Of a stretch of 48,508 bases of DNA, positions 37,878 through 48,075 are shown in pieces. Position numbers and translations under genes: made by a program. Source of the DNA: an uncultured Lentisphaerota bacterium (lineage in GTDB: Bacteria; Verrucomicrobiota; Kiritimatiellia; RFP12; UBA1067); NCBI GenBank assembly GCA_900320225.1, contig ONRL01000003.1, positions 1 through 48,508 on the forward strand, written 5' to 3'. Positions within the stretch are counted from its first letter, which is position 1. The number at the start of each line of letters is the position of its first letter. The notes beneath the pieces are model-generated. The model did no database searches, had not been told where the DNA came from, and worked only from the letters and a program-made list of their open reading frames with translations.

Positions 37878-38882
37878 ATGAAGATAGTTGTCCTAGGCGC
37901 TACGGGCATGTTGGGGTGTTACAGTTCCCTGGCGCTCAAGACTCATGGACATGACGTAGTTGCTGTGGGACGTCGCATATCTGACGGTGGATTCTTTGCC
38001 AAGTATGGAATCATGTTCGTTGGCGGAGTCAAGCTTGAGGATGGGAACTGTTTCAGCAGGCTGCCGATCGATATTGATGCTGTGGTTAATATGGCAGGAA
38101 CGATGCCCGCCCATGCTGATGCAAGTCCAATGCCTTATGTTCAGAGTATTGTTGTTGGGATGGTTAACGTACTCGAATGGATGAAATCAACTCCTGCACG
38201 TCGAATTGTCTTTAACACCACGCCTTCTGATGTTTGTGCGTTTTTCGGCAAGCCGATTCCTGTTCCGGATGATGCCCCACGATCTTTTCCGAAGGACGGA
38301 GGTGATCATGCGGTCTATGCGATTTGCAAGAATGCGGCGGTTGATATCCTTGAACATTATCGCATTGCATACGGTTTTAAGCCAATAGTTTTTCGTCATT
38401 TGACCGTTTATGGGTGGAGTCCAGATGCCAGTTATGCGGTCAATGGGGCCCAAAAAACACTTCCCTGGCGGCAGATTGTTCGCCGAGCAATTGCGGGTGA
38501 ACCCATTGAAGTATGGGGCGATCCAGAAAAGAAGAAAGAACTTTTATACATTGATGATTTTACGGATGCTGTAATTAAGGCCGTTGAGTCCGGTGTATGT
38601 GGATTGTTTAACTTGCCTGGGCCACGACCTTACACGCTTGAAGAGCAAATTGATGGTATCATTGAAGGATTTTCGCCGCAAGAACATCCAGCATCTAAGA
38701 TTTACTTGCCGGATCGCCCAAGCACGCCCGAGAATCTGCTGTTAGGCGATAGGGCCAAAAATGAGTTAGGATGGTCGGCAGAAACGACTTGGGCGACGGC
38801 ATGTAAGATAATGAGGAACGAGTCACAGAACAATCGTTTCGTCGAACTTTGGGGAGAGACAGATCCCGCAGATAGATGTTGA
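37878..38882 (+). CDS. NAD-dependent epimerase/dehydratase (extended SDR)
   Basis: This 334-residue protein begins MKIVVLGATGMLGCYSS with the GxxGxxG cofactor motif, has VVNMAGT, and the YAICK active-site pair (YxxxK). HLTVYGWSPDASYA and LYIDDFTDAVIKAVE are typical of nucleotide-sugar epimerases and dehydratases. The substrate sugar cannot be told. It sits between the ATP-grasp and GT2 genes and its TGA overlaps the next start. The DNA is AT-richer than in the core operons, suggesting transfer. Confidence 0.85.
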   Translation: MKIVVLGATGMLGCYSSLALKTHGHDVVAVGRRISDGGFFAKYGIMFVGGVKLEDGNCFSRLPIDIDAVVNMAGTMPAHADASPMPYVQSIVVGMVNVLEWMKSTPARRIVFNTTPSDVCAFFGKPIPVPDDAPRSFPKDGGDHAVYAICKNAAVDILEHYRIAYGFKPIVFRHLTVYGWSPDASYAVNGAQKTLPWRQIVRRAIAGEPIEVWGDPEKKKELLYIDDFTDAVIKAVESGVCGLFNLPGPRPYTLEEQIDGIIEGFSPQEHPASKIYLPDRPSTPENLLLGDRAKNELGWSAETTWATACKIMRNESQNNRFVELWGETDPADRC

Positions 38883-40360
38883 GCAGCATGAACTCAGATT
38901 TCTTAATATCCTTCTGTGATCGTTTGTTCGGGGGTAGCTTTGATAACTCACTTCCTCCAGATAAGATTCCTTGCATAGAGACTTCAGACAAGGAACGCCT
39001 TTGCAAATCGCCGTTAGTTTCGGTGCGGGTAGTTACATATAATCAAGAAAAGTACATTGGGGAATGTCTTGATGGGATATTGAAGCAGGTAACGGACTTT
39101 GAGTATGAAATAGTCATTGGTGAAGATTGCTCGCAGGATCGAACAAGGGAAATCTGCTTTGAGTATCAAAAACGACACCCTAATAAGATTCGTGTTCTTT
39201 GGTGGCATGAAAATGTCAGGGAGATGGGTGGAAATCAGGCACGAACCCAGGCTCATTGCCGCGGTGAATATATTGCATTGTTGGAAGGGGATGACTACTG
39301 GACTGATCCGCTTAAACTTCAGAAGCAGGTAGATTTGATCCGTTTGAAGAAATGCATTGGCTGTGTGGCGAATTATGCGATCTTGGATCAAAGCGGGGAG
39401 CTTCATGAAACACGGTATAGAAGTAATGGGGTCATTTCGCATCAGGACTTAGCGCATTTTTACCCGCATACGTCAACATATGTGATCCGGCGTGATTTCT
39501 TGGAGGAGCGAAGTAAATTATTCCCTGATATCCATGCTTGGTATGATGTCATTTTTGTGCATTGTCTTGTTGAGATCGGTAAAGTAGCGCATCTGGAAGA
39601 TGTAGTTTCTGTTTATCGTCAGACCGGGACAGGAATTGCGACAGGTCTTTCAGGACAGAAGAAAATACTTCTTGGAATTAAGCAATATCTTGATTTGTAT
39701 TTGAACGGGCCCAAGAGTTGGCACAAAAGGTTCGGCGCGTTAGTTTTGACTTATATTGCGTTCTTTTTTAATCGGTCAACATCTGGTTGGACACAGGGGT
39801 TTACTGAAGACTACGCACATGACATCAAGCGCGCATTTTGGAATATTTATATGTGCCAGCCATTTGATTTGCGGGCAATTCGTGCACTGATGCGATATAT
39901 GCGGTTTGCTAAAATCGGAGGTGCTATGAAAAGTGAACCATTGAAATTATTTATAGGTGAGTTCCTCCGCTACATTGTGGTGGGGGGGATTGCCTTTATG
40001 GCTGATTTTGTAACTCTTGTAGGTTCGCAAGAGCTGTTCTTTCATCGTTATGCAGGGGGCGTCTACTGGGCGACGGTCATGGGATTCGTCGTGGGGCTTG
40101 CCGTCAACTATTTTCTCTCTCTCCTGTTTGTGTTTACATCCGCAAAGGATAAAGGGAAGGGACGGTCGGTCGGCGCGTTTATCATCTTTGGCGTTGTCGG
40201 ATTGCTGGGACTCGGCTGGACGGAGCTCGGCATGTGGGTGGGAATCTCCTGCCTCAAGTTGAATTACATGTTCGTGAAGATACTCGTGACGGGAGTTGTT
40301 CTAATGTGGAATTATCTCGGACGGAAGATTCTCGTGTTCGGGAGAAAGGAGCGTAGATGA
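38876..40360 (+). CDS. Family 2 glycosyltransferase fused to a GtrA-like membrane domain
   Basis: This 494-residue protein has a GT-A domain with [29 protein letters not shown] and LEGDDYWTD (the metal-binding block), about residues 45-300. Residues about 365-490 are a GtrA-like four-helix membrane domain ([16 protein letters not shown]), a family linked to movement or anchoring of lipid-linked sugars. At 39926 an in-frame ATG follows GGAGGT, right where the GtrA domain begins and where the DNA becomes GC-richer, so this looks like a recent fusion of two genes, or GtrA may also be made alone. N-terminal start may be 38876 or 38888. Confidence 0.85.
   Translation: MLSSMNSDFLISFCDRLFGGSFDNSLPPDKIPCIETSDKERLCKSPLVSVRVVTYNQEKYIGECLDGILKQVTDFEYEIVIGEDCSQDRTREICFEYQKRHPNKIRVLWWHENVREMGGNQARTQAHCRGEYIALLEGDDYWTDPLKLQKQVDLIRLKKCIGCVANYAILDQSGELHETRYRSNGVISHQDLAHFYPHTSTYVIRRDFLEERSKLFPDIHAWYDVIFVHCLVEIGKVAHLEDVVSVYRQTGTGIATGLSGQKKILLGIKQYLDLYLNGPKSWHKRFGALVLTYIAFFFNRSTSGWTQGFTEDYAHDIKRAFWNIYMCQPFDLRAIRALMRYMRFAKIGGAMKSEPLKLFIGEFLRYIVVGGIAFMADFVTLVGSQELFFHRYAGGVYWATVMGFVVGLAVNYFLSLLFVFTSAKDKGKGRSVGAFIIFGVVGLLGLGWTELGMWVGISCLKLNYMFVKILVTGVVLMWNYLGRKILVFGRKERR
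39917..39928 (+). promoter_or_regulatory. Internal ribosome binding site and start for a separate GtrA-like protein
   Basis: GGAGGT (39917-39922) lies just before an in-frame ATG (39926-39928) opening [16 protein letters not shown], the natural beginning of a GtrA protein. Confidence 0.5.
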
Positions 40361-41883
40361 AGACCGCTGTTGTGATTGGTGCCGGCCCGGCCGGGCTTAC
40401 GGCCGCCTACGAGCTGGTCGAGAAGGGCGGGACGGACTGGAAGGTTGTCGTGCTGGAGGCGTCGCCGTACATCGGCGGCATCTCGCGCACGGCCGTGCAT
40501 GGCGACTGCCGGATCGACATCGGTGGACACCGCTTCTTCTCGAAGTCGCAGGAGGTGAACGACCTGTGGGCGAAGCTCATGCCCGTACAGGGACAGCCCT
40601 CGAAGGATGACCGCCTACTGAACCGTCCGTGCCACGTGGAGGAGGGCGGGCCCGATCCCGAGACGTCCGACCGCGTGATGTTGCGTCGCCACCGCGTGAG
40701 CCGCATCTACTATCTGCGCCACTTCTTCAACTATCCGATTTCCATCAAGCCCGCCACGTTCCTCGCGATGGGACTCGTCCGCATCTGGAAGGCCGGCTGG
40801 AGCTATCTCTGGTCCGCGTTCTTCAAGCGGAAGGAGAAGTCGCTCGAGGATTTCTACATCAACCGCTTCGGCAAGGTGCTCTACTCGATGTTCTTCGAGG
40901 ACTACACGGAGAAGCTGTGGGGCGTCCATCCCTCGAAGATCGATCCGTCCTGGGGGGCGCAGCGCGTGAAGGGGCTGTCCCTGTGGAAGGCGCTGCTGAA
41001 CGTGTTCATCCCGAAGGGCGGCAAGAAGGAGACGTCCCTCATCGAGGAGTTCCTCTATCCGAAGAAGGGACCGGGACAGCTCTGGGAGACGTTGGCCGAC
41101 GATCTCCGCGCGCGCGGCGTGGAGATTCGCATGAATGCGTGCGCCGCCCACCTGAAGACGGAGTCCGGACGCGTGACGGAAGTGGGACTCGCGGACGGTA
41201 CGTCAATTCCCTGCGATGCCGTCTTCTCGTCGATGCCGGTCAAGGATCTCGTCGCGGCGTTTGACGCGCCGCCCGCGGATGTGGCGCGGATCGCGTCCGA
41301 ACTGCCGTATCGCGACTTCATCACCGTGGGTCTCCTCGTGGATCGTCTTGCAATCAAGAACACGACGAACTTCGCCACCGTGAACGACATCGTGCCGGAC
41401 ACGTGGATCTACGTGCAGGAGAGGGACGTGCGGTTGGGACGCATCCAGGTGTTCAACAACTGGAGTCCGTACATGGTGGACGACGTGACGAAGCACGTGT
41501 GGGTGGGGCTGGAGTACTTCTGCTCGGAGGGAGATGCGTTCTGGACGATGGATGACGATACGTTCACTGAAATGGCGGTGAAGGAGTTGCGCCAGATCGG
41601 CGTGCTCGCGCCCGACACGCCCGTCCTTGACTCAGTCCGCCTCCGCGTGAAGAAGGCTTACCCGGCCTATTTCGGCTCGTATGCGGAGTTCGGTATCGTG
41701 CGTGCGTGGCTTGACGGTTTTGCGAATCTCTACTGTATCGGCCGTAATGGGCAGCACCGCTACAACAACATGGACCACTCAATGCTTTGCGGTCTTGAGG
41801 CCGCCCGCGCGCTTGTGAACGGGACGGACAAGTCAGCAGTCTGGAATGTCAACACGGAAGAAAAGTATCATGAAGGGAAATGA
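40357..41883 (+). CDS. FAD-dependent oxidoreductase/mutase-like protein (protoporphyrinogen-oxidase or UDP-galactopyranose-mutase type)
   Basis: This 508-residue flavoprotein begins [20 protein letters not shown] (GxGxxG FAD site) and [16 protein letters not shown], with [11 protein letters not shown] and a C-terminal FAD-contact segment [16 protein letters not shown]. These are marks of the amine-oxidase-like family found in polysaccharide loci, related to UDP-galactopyranose mutase. Its precise reaction is unknown. It overlaps the GT2-GtrA gene by 4 bases and is strongly GC-rich (41 of 60 at 40921-40980), unlike the genes on either side, so the locus is a patchwork. Confidence 0.82.
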   Translation: MKTAVVIGAGPAGLTAAYELVEKGGTDWKVVVLEASPYIGGISRTAVHGDCRIDIGGHRFFSKSQEVNDLWAKLMPVQGQPSKDDRLLNRPCHVEEGGPDPETSDRVMLRRHRVSRIYYLRHFFNYPISIKPATFLAMGLVRIWKAGWSYLWSAFFKRKEKSLEDFYINRFGKVLYSMFFEDYTEKLWGVHPSKIDPSWGAQRVKGLSLWKALLNVFIPKGGKKETSLIEEFLYPKKGPGQLWETLADDLRARGVEIRMNACAAHLKTESGRVTEVGLADGTSIPCDAVFSSMPVKDLVAAFDAPPADVARIASELPYRDFITVGLLVDRLAIKNTTNFATVNDIVPDTWIYVQERDVRLGRIQVFNNWSPYMVDDVTKHVWVGLEYFCSEGDAFWTMDDDTFTEMAVKELRQIGVLAPDTPVLDSVRLRVKKAYPAYFGSYAEFGIVRAWLDGFANLYCIGRNGQHRYNNMDHSMLCGLEAARALVNGTDKSAVWNVNTEEKYHEGK

Positions 41884-43489
41884 AAAACATTCTAGGGGCA
41901 TTCTGTCCTTGGTTTGGCAATCTGCCATTAAAGATTATGATGGCATCTTGACGACAAGTGCGGTGCCTAGGTCATTAGGTTGGTTCTTGATATGTTCGCT
42001 TTCCATTGTAGTAGCACTGCTTGTGAACCTTTCAGTTTCAATGCGGATACCAATTTTCACATTCCCTCTTTGGTGTCTCGTAACTTTTATTGTCCTGTCA
42101 AAGGCCATAAAGGTGTTTTATTTGGATTGTTGTCTAGGCGCGCCTTCTAAAGATCAACCACAGTTCTCTTGGAGATTCGTTTCAATTCTTTTCATAATGT
42201 ATGTAATGCTCTTATGTATTAATGGTTATTCTGCGAGTACGGATGTCGAAGGACAATGGGCTCAGGCGCAACAGGGAAAGTTTACGGATTGGCATCCTTT
42301 TTTTCATAGTATGTTCTTCTGGATGATTCAACAGGTCTGGGACAGTAAGGTATTTGCTTGCATTATTCAAATTATGTTGTTTGTACTTGTTGTTGGTTGG
42401 ATAGAAGTGACTTTGCGGAGATATGCGATACTAAGATGGATTCGTATACTCATTATTATCCTGGTGGCATTCTCGCCAGTAATGCTTTCAATTGGGATGC
42501 GCACATTGACAAAAGATTCGTTGTTTGCAATCGCAGTAGTCTCTCTCATGGCGGCGCTTTTTCAGATTGCATGGTCTGAAGGGCGGTGGCTTGAGTCTTG
42601 GTGGCATAAATTTCTTTTTTCGTTCCTCATTTTGTGTGTTTCGTATTTGAGGCACAATGGTATTTTCATAACCATACCGATTTTGCTACTGTTTTTTTTC
42701 ATGGTTTTCACGACGAATCGGGTAAAGGTGGGTCATTATATTGTGACTTGGCTTCTTTCAGTTGCCCTTTTCCTTGGGTATTTCTGCGGGCGAAACTTAT
42801 TGATTGAGAAGGGGGTTATTGGAAATAATGCGGGGCAGAAATATGTCGAGGCAATTGGCGTGCCTATTGCCATAATTGGAGAGGTCATGATATCAAACCC
42901 AGATTCACTCGACCAGGAAACTAGGCGATTTTGTGAAAGATTATGTCCACTGAGAGATTGGAAGATGTATTTTCGTGGTGATGGAAACAGTATTAAGCCC
43001 TATTTAGATTTTGATTATCTTCAACGAGAAGTTCCTCCATGTGAATTTGCCAGGCATTTATGGCACATTGTTAAGGCCTCTCCTAAAGATGCCTATAAGG
43101 CGGCTAAGCACATTACGAGTATCGCCTGGGATCCTTTCCCGTTGGCGAAATTCTGGCGAACACCATCTAAAGGAAACATATTGCGTACAAGTGATTGCTT
43201 CGCCGTATGTGATTTGGTATTACATCCCCCTGTTGGGTGGATGTTTGGCGCACCTGGATTCGCCTTGCTTTTACTTATGATCTCTGGCGTCGTGTCATGG
43301 TTAAAATTCGGTGTGGGAAGGGCGATGCCTCATTTGGCTCTAATCGCTTATCTTTTAGGAACTGGGCTGTTGATGTATGATAGCGGGATAAGTGATTTTC
43401 GATTCTATTGGGCAATTGAACTGGCATATCCAATTGTAATATTGGGCTCATGCCAAAAAAATGAAAATACAGATTGTGGAAACGCTTAA
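41870..43489 (+). CDS. Polytopic membrane protein, GT-C-like glycosyltransferase or polymerase
   Basis: This 539-residue protein has about eleven hydrophobic segments. A loop between the early helices reads [16 protein letters not shown] and [14 protein letters not shown], an acidic-plus-His arrangement seen in GT-C and DUF6020-like glycosyltransferases and in some Wzy-type polymerases. A large soluble part lies near residues 310-440. The start at 41870 is preferred over 41846 because GGAAG precedes it. AT-rich (23 of 60 at 41881-41940). It ends 29 bases into the flippase gene. Confidence 0.65.
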   Translation: MKGNEKHSRGILSLVWQSAIKDYDGILTTSAVPRSLGWFLICSLSIVVALLVNLSVSMRIPIFTFPLWCLVTFIVLSKAIKVFYLDCCLGAPSKDQPQFSWRFVSILFIMYVMLLCINGYSASTDVEGQWAQAQQGKFTDWHPFFHSMFFWMIQQVWDSKVFACIIQIMLFVLVVGWIEVTLRRYAILRWIRILIIILVAFSPVMLSIGMRTLTKDSLFAIAVVSLMAALFQIAWSEGRWLESWWHKFLFSFLILCVSYLRHNGIFITIPILLLFFFMVFTTNRVKVGHYIVTWLLSVALFLGYFCGRNLLIEKGVIGNNAGQKYVEAIGVPIAIIGEVMISNPDSLDQETRRFCERLCPLRDWKMYFRGDGNSIKPYLDFDYLQREVPPCEFARHLWHIVKASPKDAYKAAKHITSIAWDPFPLAKFWRTPSKGNILRTSDCFAVCDLVLHPPVGWMFGAPGFALLLLMISGVVSWLKFGVGRAMPHLALIAYLLGTGLLMYDSGISDFRFYWAIELAYPIVILGSCQKNENTDCGNA

Positions 43490-44987
43490 ACTAAAAGTCG
43501 CGAAAGGTGCCGTGTGGGCGATGCTTGAGAAGTTGAGCATGAAAGTGTTCACTTTTCTCGTTACGCTAGTGCTTGCGCGGCTGCTGACTCCGACTGATTA
43601 CGGGACTGTTGCACTTTTGTATATCTTTACGACGATTGCCGGGACTTTGGCGGATGCAGGTTTTGGGCGAGCATTGATTCAGAAGAAAGATGCGACCGAT
43701 GAGGACTTTAATTCCGTTTTTTATCTTAGTCTTGCGTCCGCCGGAGTCCTTTATGCCGTGATGTTCTTTGCAGCTCCAGCAATTGCGCGATTCTACGATA
43801 CGCCGAGTCTCGTCTCAATTACACGTGTGACTTCAATCACGCTTTTTTTTAACGCTATTAATGGTGTGCAAGGTGCTGAGTTGAGCCGGAAACTTCTTTT
43901 TAATCAGAGTTTTAAGATTAGTCTGATTTCAGCACTCCTTTCGGCGGCTACGGGTATCACGCTTGCATTTCTCGGATATGGACCATGGGCGCTCGTCTGG
44001 AATACAATTGCCGCCGGCATCGGTTCGACATTCGCCTATTGGTATTTTATCGCGTGGCGTCCGAAATTGATGTTTAGCTGGCAATCGGTGCGCGAACTTT
44101 TTTCATTTGGGTGGAAGATGTCGCTTTCAGGCTTGCTTGATTCCGCATTTTCTAATCTCAAGGGACTTTGCATAGGAAAACTGTATACCAAGGCTGATCT
44201 CGCGTTTGTGGACAAAGGGCAGGCCCTTCCTGCCGTCGGCATGGATGTCATAACCGGGACCATTATGAAGGTGGCGTTTCCAGCGTTGGCGCAGCTTCAA
44301 GATGACAAGGAAAAATTTCGTGATGCGGTTAGGCGTATGATTCAATGTAGTACTTTCTTTGTTTTTCCGGTGATGGCGGGGTTGGCAATTCTTTCCGATT
44401 GCTTGATTCCGCTCCTTTTTGGCAACCAATGGATGTCAAGCATTCCGTATGCTCAACTGGCATGTTGGTCATTTGCCCTCTATCCGCTTCATGTCATCAA
44501 CCTTCAAGCCCTGACAGCCATGGGTAGAAGCGATCTGTTCCTCGTTCTGGAGATTTTCAAGAAGGTAATCTCAATACTCATTCTTGTGTTTTCAATTCGC
44601 AAGGGTGTGCTCTTCTTGATGGTGATGTATGCGTTTGTTTCTGGGCCGTTGAGCTTAATTATCAATTCATGGCCTAACAAGAAACTTCTGGGCTACACTG
44701 TTGTTCAACAGATCCGCGACGTGTTGCCTTCGGTAGGGATTTGTTTTATCATGTGTGGTGTGGTGTATGGTGTGCGCTTTTTGTTTGGATATGCCGGTCT
44801 TTGGACTAGTTGTGGTGACTGGTTGCTCGTACCGCTCACCTTGGTGGGAGGCGTCGTATATGTTGGATTGGCTATAGCGTTTCGCTTAAAGGCTGCAGTG
44901 GAGTATGCGGGATTACTGCGCACGGTACCGATTTTCAAAACGCGAACTATCGGATGGATCGCCAGAAGGCTTGGTGTTGTGCCGTGA
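43461..44987 (+). CDS. Wzx/WzxC-type oligosaccharide flippase (MOP superfamily)
   Basis: This 508-residue protein has about fourteen membrane segments and the WzxC-like N-terminus VAKGAVWAMLEKLSMKVFTFLVTLVLARLL in pieces, with DYGTVALLYIF, DAGFGRALIQKKDA and FGNQWMSSI. Such proteins turn lipid-linked oligosaccharide units across the cytoplasmic membrane for assembly outside. Together with the preceding membrane protein and the glycosyltransferases it points to a Wzx/Wzy-type pathway. It overlaps the upstream gene by 29 bases. Confidence 0.9.
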   Translation: MKIQIVETLKLKVAKGAVWAMLEKLSMKVFTFLVTLVLARLLTPTDYGTVALLYIFTTIAGTLADAGFGRALIQKKDATDEDFNSVFYLSLASAGVLYAVMFFAAPAIARFYDTPSLVSITRVTSITLFFNAINGVQGAELSRKLLFNQSFKISLISALLSAATGITLAFLGYGPWALVWNTIAAGIGSTFAYWYFIAWRPKLMFSWQSVRELFSFGWKMSLSGLLDSAFSNLKGLCIGKLYTKADLAFVDKGQALPAVGMDVITGTIMKVAFPALAQLQDDKEKFRDAVRRMIQCSTFFVFPVMAGLAILSDCLIPLLFGNQWMSSIPYAQLACWSFALYPLHVINLQALTAMGRSDLFLVLEIFKKVISILILVFSIRKGVLFLMVMYAFVSGPLSLIINSWPNKKLLGYTVVQQIRDVLPSVGICFIMCGVVYGVRFLFGYAGLWTSCGDWLLVPLTLVGGVVYVGLAIAFRLKAAVEYAGLLRTVPIFKTRTIGWIARRLGVVP

Positions 44988-45031
44988 GCGTTGACCCTCG
45001 GGACGTCTAAGATAATGAGATTTTGTTTGGC

Positions 45032-46156
45032 ATGAAAGTCGCTCTTGTAATACAGGATCTTTTCCGGCAAGGGGCCCAGTATGTGACGGCCCTTGTCGCG
45101 CGCGGGTTCGTGCAACGGGGATACGAGGTTGATCTTGTCGTGAGCAAGGTACATCGGGATCTGGAGTGTGATCGGCCTGACTTGAAGCCGTTCGAGGTGC
45201 CGAGTGCAGTTAGATGGATCCACTTGAAGGATCGGAAAGCGTCACGAAACGTGCTAGAGCTGGCAAGATATTTCAAGCGCGAGAAGCCGGATGTCGTTTT
45301 TACGATGTCCACGAACTACGATGAGGCGGTTGGATTGGCGATGTGGCTACTATGCGAGAAGGCGCGGCCGAAGTTTCTGCCGGTTGAGCACGGGGCGTAC
45401 ATGGAGCGCTCCGTTCGTTTGAGTATGGCGCAACGACTTCGCCAGTGGGCGTGGTGTCGGCATGTCGATCTGCAGCTGGCAGTATCTGAGGGCGTGAGGC
45501 GGGCGTTGGTGAATGTGCGGCATCGGTTCCTCGAAGACAAGGTGTTCGTCGTGAACAATCCCGCAATTGATGAATACTTCTGGCAGAAACTGTCAGGTGC
45601 CGCGCAGCATCCCTGGTTAAAAGAGAAGGGCGGCAAGGTGTTCGTGGCCGCTGGATCGCATGTGGCGGTGAAGAGATACGACATGCTCATTCGGGCATTT
45701 GCACGTCTTGCGGATCAGTCGGCACGCTTGATTATCTTCGGGGAAGGGGATGAAACCGAGAACTACAAGAAGCTGATTGCTGAATTGGGCGTACAGGATA
45801 GAGTGTCCCTGCCAGGTTTTGCCGAGAACCTTCCTGCGGAAATCAAGGCAGCGGACGCTTTTGTCGTGTCATCTCAGTCCGAGTCGTTCTCGATCGTACT
45901 CGTGGAGGCGTTGGCGGCTGGAACGCCCGTCGTCTCGACGGACTGTCCGCTTGGACCGCCTGAGATTCTTCAGCACGGAAAATACGGACTTATGTGTACA
46001 GTCAACGATCCTGCGTCGCTGGCCGATGCCTTGCAGAGGGTTCTGGGCGGGCATGCTATCCGTCCGCCTCGCGAAGCATGGGAGAAGTATACGCTAGATA
46101 AGGTCATGGACAATTACGAATGCGCCATTTGGCGTGTCATGGAGGAGCGGAAATGA
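45032..46156 (+). CDS. Family 4 glycosyltransferase
   Basis: This 374-residue GT-B enzyme has the N-terminal GGAGR-like region MKVALVIQDLFRQGAQYVTA, a middle VAAGSHVAVKRYDMLIRAFA, and the C-terminal donor site SESFSIVLVEALAAGTPVVS followed by PLGPPEIL, typical of GT4 with retained Glu. It probably adds one sugar of the repeat unit on the cytoplasmic face. The start at 45032 fits family alignment better than 45023. Its stop overlaps the next gene by 4 bases (ATGA). Confidence 0.92.
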   Translation: MKVALVIQDLFRQGAQYVTALVARGFVQRGYEVDLVVSKVHRDLECDRPDLKPFEVPSAVRWIHLKDRKASRNVLELARYFKREKPDVVFTMSTNYDEAVGLAMWLLCEKARPKFLPVEHGAYMERSVRLSMAQRLRQWAWCRHVDLQLAVSEGVRRALVNVRHRFLEDKVFVVNNPAIDEYFWQKLSGAAQHPWLKEKGGKVFVAAGSHVAVKRYDMLIRAFARLADQSARLIIFGEGDETENYKKLIAELGVQDRVSLPGFAENLPAEIKAADAFVVSSQSESFSIVLVEALAAGTPVVSTDCPLGPPEILQHGKYGLMCTVNDPASLADALQRVLGGHAIRPPREAWEKYTLDKVMDNYECAIWRVMEERK

Positions 46157-47199
46157 TTTGCATCGCTTGGGACGGCTTGGCTTCGTATTCCGAGGCGGCC
46201 ATACGGGAGTTCATCAAGACGACCTCAGAGGAAGTGAGGATCGTCGCGATTCTTCCTGTCGTGCCGAAGACGACGTCCGATGTCATTGAGGGGGTCAAGA
46301 TCAATTGGATCAAGCGCGATTACGACGGTACGCTTGCCGAGGCGGCGGGGCGGAGTCCGGACGTTTTACTCATCGGCGGCTGGTACTTGCCGCTCTTCAA
46401 CCGTTTTACGCAGGAAGTGCGCAAGAACGGCGGCAAGGTCATCGCGATGCTCGACAACCAGTTTGAATGGAACTGGAAGCTCATTCCATGGATTGTCCGT
46501 TTCAATCTGCTCTTCCGGCGTTGGTACGCGGGTTATCTGGTTCCAGGCACATGCACGCGGAAGTTGCTCCATTGGTGCGGTGTGCGGGACAAGTACATCG
46601 GGTACAGCCTTTACACGGCTGATCCGGCTGTTTTCACGAACGGAGGACCGCTTGAGAAACGCGCAAAGAAGATGCTCTACATCGGGCGCTTTATCAGCCT
46701 CAAGAACGTGATGTTCATGATTGAAGCATTTGCCGACTTCTCCAAACGATTCCCAGAATGGGAACTGCATTGTTATGGTCAGGGAGACTTGCAGCCGGAA
46801 ATGGAGCGGCTCATCGCCGAACGGCAGTGTAAAAATATCGTTCTTCACAAGTTCGTGCAGCCGACCGAGCTTGCGGGACTCTATAAAGAGGCGCGCGTGC
46901 TTGTGCTACCGAGCTTCTGGGACCATTGGGGGGTCGTTGTACATGAGGCGGCGCTGAGCGGTTGTGCTGTTTTGTTGAGCGACCGTGTGGGTGCGGGCTG
47001 GAACCTGTGTACGGAGAAGAATGGTGTTCGCTTTAATCCATTCCAAAAGAAAAGTCTGGGACAGGCACTTGATCGGCTCGCGGGTTGGAGCGAGGAGGAT
47101 TGGCGTCAGGCGCAGCAGGAGAGTCTGCGGATTGCCCAAACGATCAGCCCGCAGGTTTTCGCTTCTGAACTTCAGCGTTTGGTTGATGTGATAAAGTAA
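46153..47199 (+). CDS. Family 4 glycosyltransferase
   Basis: This 348-residue protein has an N-terminal acceptor domain with SPDVLLIGGWYLPLF, a second domain from KKMLYIGRFISLKNVMFMIEAF, and the donor site SFWDHWGVVVHEAALSGCAVL. GGAGGAG lies about 7 bases before the ATG, a strong site, and the start overlaps the stop of the other GT4 gene. The linkage formed is unknown. The next gene starts 13 bases downstream. Confidence 0.9.
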   Translation: MICIAWDGLASYSEAAIREFIKTTSEEVRIVAILPVVPKTTSDVIEGVKINWIKRDYDGTLAEAAGRSPDVLLIGGWYLPLFNRFTQEVRKNGGKVIAMLDNQFEWNWKLIPWIVRFNLLFRRWYAGYLVPGTCTRKLLHWCGVRDKYIGYSLYTADPAVFTNGGPLEKRAKKMLYIGRFISLKNVMFMIEAFADFSKRFPEWELHCYGQGDLQPEMERLIAERQCKNIVLHKFVQPTELAGLYKEARVLVLPSFWDHWGVVVHEAALSGCAVLLSDRVGAGWNLCTEKNGVRFNPFQKKSLGQALDRLAGWSEEDWRQAQQESLRIAQTISPQVFASELQRLVDVIK

Positions 47200-47212
47200 T
47201 GGAGAGTCTAAG

Positions 47213-47965
47213 ATGAAAGTTGGAATAACTGGTCAGTCAGGTTTTATCGGCACGCATCTGGCACAGACGGTTGCGTCTGCTGCTGATATGGAACTGATTC
47301 CCTTTGAGGATGCGTTCTTTGCAGATGAGGACAAGTTGCGTACCTTCGTCAAGTCGTGTGACGCCATTATGCATCTCGCGGCGATGTCGCGGGCACCGAG
47401 CGAAGAAGTGCTGTATGAGACGAACACGGGTCTCGTCAAGAAATTGATTGCCGCGATGGACGCCGAGGATGTCAATCCTCATGTCCTGTTTGCCTCGTCC
47501 GTCCACGAAACCCGTAATACCGCCTATGGTCGGGCGAAACGGGAAGGGCGGACGCTCCTCGCCCAACGCGCCGAGAAGCGGGGAACGCCGTTCACCGCAT
47601 TCATCATTCCGAATGTGTTTGGTTCGGGAGCCCGCGTTTTCTATGCCTCTTTCATCGCCAACTTCGCCTGGCAGTTGAACCATGGTCAAGAGCCTACGAT
47701 TCAAGTTGACGCGCCTATTCGATTGATCTATGTCGACCACTTAATGAAAATCATTACGCAAAGGATCCGGGCCGTTGCTGCGAATGATTTCTCTGGCGAT
47801 CCTCCGGTCGCCTGCATCGCGATTCCGTGTGATTTTGAAAAGAAGGTCAGTGAGGTTCTGGCGCTGTTCCGCTCATTCAAGGACGCACCGCCAGCGGCTG
47901 ACGCCGATGACAATGTTCGGAATCTATACGACACATTCATTTCTTACGCGGATAGAGAGGTGTGA
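47213..47965 (+). CDS. Nucleotide-sugar SDR resembling the dehydrogenase domain of WbjC/Cap5F/FnlB
   Basis: This 250-residue protein starts MKVGITGQSGFIGTHLAQT, continues with LAAMSRAPSEEVLYETN, PHVLFASSVHE, AYGRAKREGR (YxxxK type) and IPNVFGSGARVFYASF. It follows the N-terminal SDR half of the bifunctional enzymes that make UDP-N-acetyl-L-fucosamine precursors (WbjC/Cap5F/FnlB). Those proteins carry a C-terminal cupin domain of about 120 residues; here the frame stops right after the SDR part. Either it is a single-domain relative or the cupin was lost. GGAGAG precedes the start. Confidence 0.75.
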   Translation: MKVGITGQSGFIGTHLAQTVASAADMELIPFEDAFFADEDKLRTFVKSCDAIMHLAAMSRAPSEEVLYETNTGLVKKLIAAMDAEDVNPHVLFASSVHETRNTAYGRAKREGRTLLAQRAEKRGTPFTAFIIPNVFGSGARVFYASFIANFAWQLNHGQEPTIQVDAPIRLIYVDHLMKIITQRIRAVAANDFSGDPPVACIAIPCDFEKKVSEVLALFRSFKDAPPAADADDNVRNLYDTFISYADREV

Positions 47966-48022
47966 TTCCCTGGGTTTTACAGCAGATGTAAGAAGCTTTG
48001 TCGAACGATGGACTTTAAGCGT

Positions 48023-48038
48023 TGGCACGAATGTTGCT
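48023..48038 (+). promoter_or_regulatory. Consensus sigma-54 (RpoN) promoter
   Basis: TGGCACG, four bases, then TTGCT: GG at 48024-48025 and GC at 48036-48037 are exactly 10 bases apart, as the -24/-12 elements require. A transcript would start near 48049, about 27 bases before the ATG at 48076. Such promoters need an enhancer-binding activator, so the downstream gene should be separately switched. Confidence 0.75.
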
Positions 48039-48075
48039 TTGTGTAGGGTGAAGACATTGAGTTGGAGATCGAGGC

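Noticed and set aside
47250-47285. A second sigma-54-like match (TGGCAC...TTGC) inside the SDR gene
   Set aside because: The GG-GC spacing is 11 rather than 10 bases and it lies within coding sequence with no gene start behind it.
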